Assembly (NCBI RefSeq): GCF_037126465.1
Contig: NC_088207.1
Location: 38,562,143-38,626,142, forward strand
Origin: Ornithodoros turicata
Taxonomy: Eukaryota > Arthropoda > Arachnida > Ixodida > Argasidae
DNA length: 64,000 bases
Direction of reading: 5' to 3'
Part shown: positions 19,328-31,700 of the stretch, piece after piece
Numbering within the stretch: position 1 is the stretch's first letter
Layout of the letters: the number at the start of each line of letters is the position of its first letter
Translations under genes and position numbers: made by a program
The notes under the pieces: generated by a model
Databases searched by the model: none
Seen by the model: only the letters and a program-made list of their open reading frames with translations
What the model was told of the DNA's origin: nothing

Positions 19328-22300
19328 CTACATGAAACTTTCCTTGTGGAAGGAGAACCTGTGCCCTGCCAGCACGGCGTTGTAGCAGTACCTTCGGATC
19401 TCCCTGTTCAGAGGTGTGGGTCCACAGCAGAATACTGCAACTTTCTTTCTGTAGAAAGAGATGGAAAAGCACTTTTCTGAAATGCATCAAGCATTAAAAG
19501 AGCACTGAACTACAAAATGTTTGTACTTTATAGTGCTGCTTTAATATGTAGTCGATGGCAACATATATGTTATCGATGCACCCAGAAGAGGGTGCGATCA
19601 AAATTGCACAGCAGAATGTCTGTTGACGACACTGCTCTGTGCAGCCTGAGAAATGCCAAACATGGCACACAATAATCTGCTGAATTTATAGCGAATCGGG
19701 GGATGTTAGTGCCACATTCTGGCCCGCATCCATAAGAAGTCTCTCACCTTTGGTATATTGTTTGCCATTCTTCAAATAATGTTGACCAGTTTGGCCTTCC
19801 AACATGCATCCTATGAGCCAGCAATTCATATTTTCTTCTAAACAAACTCTGAAACAGAAGATAATCATTTTCAGTCCAAGGTTACAAGTAGAAGAAGCTG
19901 ACGTCTCCGCTGGTTCTTACCCTTATTATGTTGTAGGGAATCTGTTGGGTTACGTACAGTTGCATGTCGAAAAAATCAGGCCTGTTCATCATCCACATCT
20001 GATAAAAATATAAAGAACAAAATATGCGTTAGCCAGGCACTCAGAAGTGTTATACTTCGGGGACAGTCGCACCCGGAAACCCACCTATGAAACTGATACC
20101 ACTATGTTCAGCATCGGCCGACAGTCTACCGGGCTAATTTTTTCGTCCGAGAAGTGCTCAGATATTAAATAAGCGAATTTTTAAAAATCAGCGCTGCTTC
20201 CGTGGCCGCAGAAGCTCCGGCGCCGTGACGTCACTCCCTAAGCGGAACAGTGAGAGTGCAGCGCTCAGAGGAGGAAAGGCGCCGTTTAGACGCCCCGTAA
20301 GGACGGGTTCCCACTGCTCCCGCTCTCGTTGCCTGAAACTGCGACCGGAGAACAGCAAGAGTGTTCACACTCAGGGCACCCGACGGTCGCCGTAATCTCG
20401 AGCTATCTCGACGAGAGCGAGACCTGCGCCACTTCTCTCTCCGCTGTCCGGCCAGCTGCTCAGCTCTCCGTTTCAGTAGCCTACCAGTTTCAAAATGAAG
20501 TTCTCGCCACAATCAACGTGCTTCTGTTGGCAGTGTCATTAATACTTCGCGAAAGACGATCAGAGCTGTGAGATCAGAGACTCTATTCCTATTAATTCAT
20601 TCTTAATTAACCCCTTCTCTATTAATTCCCACATCGACTCCTTCAAGCATGTATCTTTGCAGTTCGGGTCGCGTTTGTCACCGGGATGTAGTCTATTGTA
20701 GCAGCAATTACATGTCGCGATCTGCCACGGCGCACGACGTTCAGATGACAGCGAAAGCGGCGTGTTCACCACGAGGGTAATGTGAAGAAAAACAAACGCA
20801 GCGTTCGGAACCAGAAACAGACGCCTTGTTCCCACGACTGGTTAGTCATTACCCGTCCGACGGCGTCAGTCGCGCAAAGAGCGACTGCTTGGACGGCGCC
20901 GGAGAACGGGCCTCCGGCGTCCTCCAAGTGACGTATCTGCCGTTACGGGCTCCCGCACGGCGCGGCAGTATCAACGTTGCTTAACTCTACGAGACCATCG
21001 CGGCATTCCGTTTCTCACGGTCGCGCCCTCATTGGGTCTTACGGAGTGACGTTTTCTCTTTTTTTCCAGAGAGGAAATTCCGGCGTACTTTCAACATCCG
21101 GCGTCTGCTCTTTTCATGTATTCCGTCGAATAACAGTGAAACTACGCTACTATTTCACGTGGGATTTTCGTTACGGACGTCAATGGTTCAGGAGGAATAA
21201 AATCATACTGTATAGTTTCAAAATCGATTGGAATGGATGCGATGTTCTTAGGGTGAGCACGACTATAGGCGAAAAACCGAAGACTAACTTCCTACATATA
21301 CTTATCGGTCTGGAATCCCCAAGCTATGATGACGATCTTCTGAAAGCGCAACTACGGACCAAATCCCCGGTCTTCAGATTCTTATCGGACTTATGCCAAT
21401 ACAATCCATGTGTCTCACGCTGCATTCTCGCAAAATATTTTTTTTCTCTCTGTGTGGCGCGGAGGTATCATAATATTAATTTCTGGTTTTGACAAGTATG
21501 ACGTCATAGTGCGAGTGCTATCTGCCACCCCTTTGGCAACGTTGCTCCTCCTCTAAGATTTCCGATTTCCGTCTGCCACAGCTACCGGCTGTCTTCCAAC
21601 GTGGGACGGAGAGCAGAGACCGGGAAGGTGCGCGCGTTGTTGGTGGGGGACATACGCCAGAGCTCTCCCTTACTCTTGGGGAGTCCGATGCTAATGAAAA
21701 TTTTTTGCGGGTTCTTATGAAAATTCGTGGAAGCAATGGTGACTGACGACATTAATACTTTGAACTGTGGCTTTGAGCGAGATTTTGGATTTATAATACG
21801 AATCCTTATAATAAAAATCTAGACACTTGCCTTGTAGTGAACGCCGACCAGTAAGTCAGCAAAGGATGCGAACACCTCGATACTTTTGCATATCCAGACG
21901 AAGTGCAAGCGTTCCAACTTCTCTAAGCAGCCGGTAGCACTGCGAGGTCAATGGAATTACAATTAATTTGTCACTACGACAAGTTGGTGATTGAATAATG
22001 CTAATAAAGTGACCTAAACTTACAACAAATTGTTTAACACAGCAGCGAACGGAGTAACGCCGATGCCTCCGGCGATGCAAACAGTGATCTTGTGGTCTTT
22101 CACGCCTTCAGAGCGGCTGCAGAATGGCCCGTCCACGTAGAGTCTGCACAATACGGGCGATATTTGTATAGCGTGATGTAACGGAGGAATGCCTAACAAT
22201 TTTCGAAATATTTTTGTTTTGAATTTCATTCTTAAAGATGTGAAACGACTCACACACTTTTGGAATAGACATGCTGATCATGAGAAGATTTGTCTCCCGA

Positions 22301-22749
22301 ATTTACCGAGCAAATCCCATGCCGATACGGTCCCGCGTTCGAAAGTTATCCCAAACTGAAAGTTATCCCAAACAGGAACTGGCACTGCAATAGAGGCGCT
22401 TTCACTCTCTCCCTCAGTCTCCGTGATTACGCATGCGCTTCGACGGTTTGTCTCAGCACAGGGGAGAGGGTAAAGTGTCGATGAATCCGCAGTAGAGACC
22501 ACTTGCGCCCTCACCTTGAAATATCACCCCTCTTATTTGAGAGAGGGACCAATCAGCTTGCTCCACGCGCAACAGGGGAGAGAGGGAAACTGGAGCTCCG
22601 CAGACAGCTGACCTACTTGCATAGCGTATTATCGCAGAAAAAGAGAACTTCGTCGTGGGATATTGCCACGTGCCTCTGTTCCAATGGCAATAACTGTGCC
22701 AAATTCTTCGTTTGGTGTCGCAACTCTGACTATATCGAGCTTTAGAAAG

Positions 22750-22785
<36 letters not shown>

Positions 22786-25700
22786 CTTGTAAATGCTTAC
22801 GAGTAAAATATTACAAACAGTTTATTAAACGCATGCAGTTAGAGATGGTTTCTTAACTCCTGTTTCTAATTAAACGTCTTACCTCGGATATCTTCCAGGT
22901 TTGCTTTTCGCCGCGCTTTGTGCTGTCAGTTTCTCTCTGAGCGTACCTTACAGAGGAAGTGTGGAAAGTAAACGCCGACAGTCTCGTGAAGAAAAAAAAA
23001 GATCGGTAAAGAAAAATTTGTTGACAAACGTCCCGTACCAGACCAGTCGCCTTCCGTGTTGATGTGCAGTGTAAAGCTTCCGTCTTGTCCCGTGGGACAC
23101 TGTCAAGAAAATGTTCAGTAGTGGCAGCGGCATAGTTTGTAGTGCATCGGAGGCATGCAGTCCAAGAGAAGAAGTTAAAAAAAAAGAAAACGGGAAATTT
23201 TAGTCCTTTTGGGAACTACATGCATTGCCACACGTCCATTCCCTTTCCGGACTAAATGCACAGAAGTTAATGCGTAATTTTGGGGACTACTTGGAATGCC
23301 TGGGAGTAAATTCCAGGGTCGGGGAGTCTAAGATGGGGAGTAAATACAAAAGACCTGTACTTTCTCCACATAGACATAGGAAATCCGTCCACAACTATCT
23401 GCTCCTACACAGTACAGAGGGCTCCAAGATGTGTCCCGCAGCTTGTGCAGCATGAGGGGCATACTTTTGAGGACATTTGGGAGAGACACAGATACACAGA
23501 CTAGGTCTTTCCCTGAAGAAATCGCAGGCGCGTGAGTACCACAGTGGTACCGTCAGGACACAGAATGCACTGCGGGCCATAGTGCGTGCTGCGCTCCGAT
23601 GTTACACCAGTATGCAACTATGAGAAACTGAACTACTCCTCATGGATTGCGTTCTACATCAGTAACACAACATTGACATCATCACAGTATCTTAGAGCTT
23701 CCCTCGTGAAATACTTACGGAGGTAATTGTGAAGGGATGCCACTCCAGCAGTGATATCTTCGGACATTGAAGCAGCACATACTGTTGGGAACGCAAGGGG
23801 ACAGGGTATTAGGACTATCGCTTCTTCGGTCACCTTCCGCGTATGAAAGCTAAATAAATCGGAAGGAGTTTCCGGGCTCTACTCGACGCGAAGCCAGAAT
23901 GTTTTACATGCAATAGCCTTGTATGAACGGAGTTCGCACCTGACCTGGCCGCGCGGTGAAGTTCTTCTTGTCGAGCCGGAGTTCCAGCACAGCTCCAGGG
24001 AGATCTTCTACGGTTACAAGGTGCGTAGGACGCCACCGGCGTACAAGGCGGCACAACACATCCACGGAGTATATTGCAAGTGCTGCTGCTACCCACTTCC
24101 ACGTCTGTGTCATGAAAACAGGGCATTATACGTTTGGCACTGTTTGATATCAAAGCTGCGGTAGGAATCTGAATACACGACACTGAGCCAGTCATTGCAC
24201 TGTAGTGGCGGTCCACTGAGAACTTTCCCAGTAAGGTCTCTGTGGCCCGTCATCTTCTTGATTATTTTTCATGAAATATCGTGCTTGCGTTAAAAAAAGT
24301 CCCACGATGGGGAAAATGATTGGCAAAGGGCTCACCTCGCTCTTTTGAGAGATGAACTCTGGAGGTTCGAAGCACAATGTTATTCCACCGGGAGAAGGCT
24401 CTGGAAAAGGTACCACCTCAAAACCAGCAACTGTGCCATTCAAGTAATGGCATCCCGGCACGTGCATTTCTGTGTTTTTCTGTTCCTTGAGTACACCACT
24501 GTAAAAAGTTTCTCATTATTAGTGCGCGTATAAGAAAGCGCGCTCCGTGCCCGTCGCGCCATCGTAACATCGCTGAGGGACTACCAAAAAGTGCGTTACC
24601 TGAGAGGATGGCAGATCATGAGCAGGAGGAACAACAAGAATAGGTGGTGCGTGTACCAGAACAAGTCGTAGCAGGCACGCCTGTGAAAGAGTCATTGACG
24701 CCTTAGTGTTGTCTACTCCTCATTCATATATTAAGGCGGTGCATCACCACCGACGCTCTATGGGAATCCCCATACATTTTTCAACTCCCGTAGCGCCGCG
24801 AAAACTTGGTTGATCTCCATGCAACTGCTTTTAAATGAAAGACGATGCTTAAATCTAGTGCGTGATCGAAGCAGATTTTGCGTTTTAGACTCAGAAATTT
24901 TTATATCGTCGTCGAAAGGTTTGGGAAAAGCTATATTCGAGATTCCGCTCTCTTACAAAATAGAGCCGCCCAAAATCGAAAATCGGGCTCGATCACGCAC
25001 TAGTAAAACATATCAAGAACCAATACAAACAAAAAGATTTCATCTATGTTAAGCCGTTGGCTCGGCACACGAGTTTTTGTCAGGTATGGTCATCCGTGGA
25101 GTACGCCGCTTCAGAATGGGCAGCGCAGTGCTGCCATCTCCCATCGAGTGTGTCGTCACAAGCAACAACAATTTGACCGCTGGAAATGCAATACCGCTGC
25201 ACGTGGCCGGAAGACGACGAGGCCGACGTTGACCATGACGCGGGAGCACGAGCACGGGCAGAGTAGCCCAGCTCCAAATTTTGTTTGTTTGTTCAACGAT
25301 GCTCATTTTCTCGGGGGATAGTAGATGAAACTTATTTATCTTGGAATTCCCAGTCGCAGCCACAGAAATGTGGAAGGATCATGCTTGTAAAAAAAAATGG
25401 TGGCGCTGGATAGGTTATACAGTGAAATCTTTTCTTTTACACTGGATGCCGGAAACATGACAGCGCTTTTAGCACTCATCCAGTAGGATGTCAACGGGAA
25501 GGGGGGACAACTTTACAATAGTTATTTGAACCGCACTGGGAATCCCCTCGTCCCATGACGTGGTTAGGAGCGCGGATCAAGTGCGGTCCCCTAGACTCTA
25601 AGCATTTGGAATTTCGGGCGGTGGATGGAGCTGGTTGGAGCAGATTTCAGACACGTCCATACCGTTTAGTGTACAATAAAGTACAGCGGACAATGCTGAT

Positions 25701-28700
25701 CTGTACTTGGGCGAAGAGTGGGGCCGTGGTTAGTGACGACCAAGATGAGCACAACAGACCCGAATTATATACCCGACCAAACTGGAAACCTCCATTCGCA
25801 CTTTACGTTCTAAGCAGCTGCATGGACCACGCACACATATTTTTGTCCTCTACCCTGCTATTCTTCCCTTTTCGTCTTCTCTTTTGCCTTTCTCCTCCGC
25901 CTCCTCCTCCACTGATGTCCAAGGATGTGGGAATCTCTAAGCAAGCCTCTTTGCAGTCTTATTTCATTTCCGTTGACTGTGGAAGGAAATGAAGCTTTTT
26001 GCACCACCACAACGTGGTCTGAAATTTGTAAGCCCAGGGTGAGAGGAAATAAAGAAAACAGGTTGCGGTTTCGTTTCGCAATTTCCGCGTAATGTCGGTA
26101 GGCTATAACATGCCGACACCAACTTGTTTCAACCGCGTCGTGTCCAACCTAGGTTTTTTTGTGCTACGAGAGATTTCGTTTATTATATGCGCAAGCATTG
26201 CAGAAATCACACGAAACGACTGGTGACTAACCCTTCGCCCGACAACAACAGAGCACGGAACAGCAGCAGATCGACGAAGAAGTTCAGGAGACAGCTGGAC
26301 AGCCTGTGCGCATTCAAAAGCCGCGCCACTAATTGTTCCGTCTGGCCGAGCGCGATATGCGTGTTTAAAGTGTTGGACTTGGGTAAGCACGAGCGGTCAT
26401 ATGTTTGCACAAGATTTCGCTTGACCCGTCGCGCGCCAAGAGAAAACGAAAATAACACAGAAAGAGGACGTTACATCAGCGGTACTGCATATCCAAGCAA
26501 GCGCCATAATGTTGTGAAGCGGTGACTGCGCAAACCATTTCGCTCGCTGCGCCATCCCTTGACTGTAGACGACGAAGTGCCGGCTATGATGCACCGCCTT
26601 AAAGTGCCACTACGGACTAAATCTCGTGTCCTCAGAATCCTACCAAAGTTATGTTACTGAGATCTTCTTGTCTCACTTTACATTCCTGCAAAATATTTTG
26701 GTTCTACGTGACACGAAAGATAGAGAAAAATATTTTTTTATTTTTGAGAACCGTGACGTCATGTTATGCTCCGACGGAGTGCCCGAGTCTCATCTGGCAA
26801 CGTTGTTGCCCTTCGCGTCTTCCAGGGAGGTGCACTTTTTGCACTCCGGTAGCGGAGCCCCACGTGACATAACATCGGACCGCTCCGACCTTGGAGAAAA
26901 CACAGGGAGAAGACATCTCTCCCATTTTCCCCTCTTTCGATCAGCCTCGCGTGACTTCTCCACCACGTGACTGCACGTGATCCTCCCCGGACGCCGGCGT
27001 CGTTGCTAGGAGACGAATGCCCTCTCCAGAACATGACGTCATTGGAATTTGTGGGCTTATGATTACGTCACTCGCTCGTTGCGTCATCGAAACTTGTGGA
27101 GGCTCAGCAGATCTTCAAAAATTGACAGAAATGCACAGCGTTCGTAAATATGATTAAAATTTCGCGTATAGCATCCTTAAGGAACCTTCTTTTCATGGAC
27201 TAAATAAAATAAACGCTGTTTTCTGAGTCCGGAGTGGCACTTTGTCCTGCAAGCATGTATTGTAGCTCGTATTTAATTATGTCCGAGTTTCGGATGCTGC
27301 GCGATTGCTTGAAGACATTCGGACAAACACCTCTAATTCTTCCTTTAACTCTCGCGGTCATAAATTCACCTGTACTTAGCAAGCACCATTTCGAGTTCTG
27401 TTACTGTACTTACCTGACGTACTTCATTGAAGCAACGGAAAGAAACGTGAGGAGACACATCATAAGGAGGCCTGTCCAACCGGGCACTACGAATAGAGAT
27501 AATAATAATAATAACAGTAAGAGTAATGTCAGCTAAGGGTACGCTGCGCTACGGTTTTTGATACCCGAAACTCTGGTCTGATACCTGAAACACCAGGCCC
27601 GCTTGCACGAGCGTCGAGGAAATTGTTCGGTGGTGACCTCAGTAGCTTCGGCAGTGCTTCTTGCACTCACAACAGTCATTAACGGTACTCGTGCATGGAG
27701 CACTGCCATAGCTATTGAGGACGGCACTGAGGAATTCCCTCGACGTCCGTGCAAGCGGGCCCTACAACGCTTGAGGAGCTCTTCTCCACAAACGCGTTCA
27801 ACAAGCTGGGAGGCTCGCGGAACGACGCGAGTGTCGCTTGCTACATGAGTTCGTGGCGACTTTTCCGAAGCTCCAGGATTGTTCGGGGCATGGTATGGAA
27901 TGAACAAAAAATGATTTTCCCTTGGGAGAGCTGTTACCTGGTATGTAACATGGTGGTAATCTGCCTGTGTAAAGCGTCCTATATATACATCCATAGGTAA
28001 CTCCTCTGCTTGATGACAGTATACTACTTAGGATGTTGCACGCGTAACGTTTTTTTTTTCTACTTTTCAATCTACATTCACAATTTGGTGTCTGTTGTCG
28101 TGTTCTGATTACATTATTTCTGAGCTTTTACACTATATTGCGTTACATGCCGAAGAGAAGGATTATTCCAGCTGTCGGGAGCTTCGTTGTTGCTAGATTT
28201 CTGTGAAGACCGCGTGTTTTCTACTTCTCAACAATCTCCCAGTTAGCGACAATAAAGACCCATACAGGGCAATAATTAGCCTCTCAAAACATATGTTGCA
28301 CTTTTGCACTTTGCGGAAAGCTATAGAGGAACGTCAATTTGTGCTCATGGCCCGTTTGCTTTGGTGAACTGCCAAATTCGAAAGCTTCTCGAAGGAGTAG
28401 GCTCTTCAAACAAATTACACGAAAAACTACGAACATTCGGTGCACGGAGGTTTTCTTGGGTATCTGTAAGGCTACCACGAGCAGATGTGGCTGTGGCACG
28501 TGTGGCGTCCGATTTTTTTTCTCCAGCCGCGGTATGTTTGACTGCAAGGTTTGCTTACGTGCATGGCACGCATTTATTTTTATCCAGACGGGTTGAGACA
28601 TATTTTTTCGCAGAGGGCAAGAGAAGTCAGCCTCATTTGGCTGCGTTTTGTGTTCGTGTTTTAAGGTCGGCTGACAGCCCAAGGTCTAAGCAGATCGGCG

Positions 28701-31700
28701 CTTTTGGTTGTGTAGCAATATAGTCCAAGGGCATATACACTTAGCATAAATTATACGTAATAATAAGGAACGAACTTATTTCTATTCTATAACAAGGTGT
28801 CTATGAGTTGTGAGATTTATAAATCGTGTGCTTTGCCTTGGGCGGGTACTCGTAAGAAACAAATAAATAAAGCTCACATGCATATTCGTTCGCAGGGATT
28901 CGTGCAGGTCATACGCGGTTATTCAAATGTGTGAAACACGGTCCCAACTCACACCGTGAAAAACTGGGTATATATTTGTCTCACATACTTATCTAATTCA
29001 TATCTCCAAAAGCTTGCTCAGCCTATGTACGTGAAAAACTTTAGACGACTTACCAGTTCTGAGTATTATTAAAAAGGGATCCTGTGGACAGAGAGAGAAG
29101 AAAAAAAAAACGGTTAATGAGATCTTGGCGCTGACAGAAAGCAGCTAACAATACGTTCAACACTGTTGTTACCACCTTCCTGTTCAAGCTTATGATGTTT
29201 CATAGATCAGCTCGACGCGGTTAGAACTAACAAGGTACTGCTGCCGAGGATAAACGCTTTTAAACTGCTTTATTATATCGTGCCTACATTACAGCAGAAA
29301 AGTTATAAGTACCCACATGCGATAGTCTTTACATTATTGTCTGTGTAATCAACTATCCACGCGGAACCTTACCTCTCCCCTGTATTGTGCGACGTTGACT
29401 TCTTTGTACTCCAAATTGTAGTGCCAGGAGAAGTTGTAGGCATTCATCATATGTGCCACGGAATGCATAACTAGGTAAACACAAAAAAAGCATGTATTTA
29501 TTTCAATGGAAGGGATAGAAAATAATCTAACAGTCCCGGTTCTATGCGTACGTAGTACAGAAAATATATCTTAAAAAAGTTCTAAGAAGTTCCACGCACA
29601 CACACACACAAAAGAAAAAGACACGAAATTTTTGGTTACCATCGCTCCGGCGTTTGTATCGGGCTTGCTTGAATGACTGCAATGTCAGTTTGCCCCTCTG
29701 ACACAGTAATATCACGTGGTAGTATGGATTGGTTAATTATGCCGAAACTATGCCACACCATTACAGCCGCCACCGCGAGAGAGACGAGAATGGAGGAAGT
29801 GCCCTGCTTTCAATAGTACCACAACAACCGCTGCATGCACGACGATGGGACGGGGTACTTCAGAGCAGGAATTACACTAGTACAAGCCCGAGTACCTCGC
29901 TCGTAAAAATACATAAATACACCGTTATAAAGATACCTTTATCGAAAAAATTCCTACGTGCTTGGAAATTTTTGATGTATTTATTTATTTATATCGATTT
30001 CAGATGGTGTTGTGCTGGTGGCTTCCGAACAGAAGTGAACAGTAACGGCAGTATTTTCGTTACCGTTTCCTGTTCCGTTTCTGGAACATTTTCTTTCCCG
30101 TTATTCGTTTCCGGTACCAGCCACTCAATTTCGTTTCCGTTAGGTTTCCGTTACTGTTTCCGGTAATGAGATGCTTGACGAGGAGCTATGAACGTACATC
30201 ACGTTCAACCCTGTAGGCACTGAGCTAGTGCCGTTTTAATTTTTAAAGCACCGAATGTGACCACACTTCGTTCCTCTTTCTACTACTTTCATTGTATGTA
30301 TACACTTGCCCGAAATGCGAAAGCATGGCTGCCCCTGCACTGGGCACATGTTGTCTCTCATCTTTTTCCATGTTGCTCTTGCTTTTAAAGGAGCCCAGAA
30401 AGCCACCCAAAAGATTTTCTATTTCTGGCGAATTGCGAAAAGGTGTAACTTGACATGACAACTAACACACACACACACAAATTCTCGGTACCCAGTATTT
30501 TTCTTGAAATAAAACGCCCCCGAACATCGACGCGCGCGTTCCCGCTCGACTCGCTCTAGAGGTCGAAACAAGGGGAGGAGGAGAATTGTGACGTCACCAG
30601 GGTTACAAGAGAGACCGCGCTCCAATCGGGGCCGGCGCTTTTCGCACTTCTTTTCTTTTTCTCTTTCTTTTTTGTTTCTACTCCCGGTTCTCTCTGTGTG
30701 TAGCAGATGGTAGCAGACGACGCGATTGTCCAAACAAGCAAACCGGCGATGACGTCAAAACGTTGTCGATTGTCGATCTCACATAGGTGGGCAACATCAC
30801 GACTAACGCCCTTGAGGAATGCGCGTCCTGGGCCGACTTCTAACGGAACTGTGCCGACATATGTCCGAAAGCGCCCCAGGAAAACCCAGGAAAAACCCCA
30901 GACAGCACAGCCAGCACCGGGATTCGAACCCGGGTACCTGCGTCCTGTGCAGGAAGAGGAAATACCATACTGCCTGAACCAATGGATATTGCTTGGCATT
31001 GCCTATTGGACCACTCGCAAAACTTACGTGACGTCACGACAATAGTTGCGGCACAGATGATGTGGAACCTTGCCGAGCTGCACACGCACACTCGAACACA
31101 TCCCAGCCAGGCCTGAAAAGAAGAAGGAGAATGAGAAAAAAAAAGTGAAAACTATACTGCCACATAAGGAAAACCAAGAAAAACATTCACGTAAGATGTC
31201 GTTTGCAGCGACCTAGGCGGATCGGTTGGTTACGTTCCTCCCAAAGTCGCTAGTTCAAACTTGGCCGAGGAGGCCAACAACTTGATGACATGGCACAAAT
31301 GATTAAGTAGCGAACTAGACCTCCACCGTGCTAATCCACGCTTATGGATCGGAGCAAAGAGGTGGCAACAGCATGGACATGTGGTTAGTGAGTACGCGGC
31401 CCTGGATGAGCTCTATCAGCGCTGGTCGGATATTGTCCTGGCAGAGCGATGGAACGCTGCAGCAGGTACCGTGATGACTTGTCAAGGATCGGATGTCGCT
31501 ATAATCGTGGTATCGTCAGGTCAACATTGATTGCAATTATGGAACTGGAGGGAAGTTCTGCATGTCTGTGCCGTCCGCTCCGTACGTCAGGTCATGCAGT
31601 TCTTCAGCATCAACTACCGCAACGTTTCAGTATTGCAGATACCAGTATTTCAACGGCCCCTGGTATGTGATCGCACGTCTTCACCTAGGCGTTCATCAGC

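Noticed and set aside
20977..21492. 171-codon open frame on the plus strand
   Set aside because: It crosses dispersed repeat sequence in a NOX4 intron and has no recognisable motif.
22948..23038. longer version of the NOX4 exon ending near 22955
   Set aside because: Reading through adds a poly-phenylalanine stretch and leaves the next exons out of phase. Ending at 23039 with the 40-nt exon at 22883-22922 restores every phase and the conserved YPRLYVDGPF segment.
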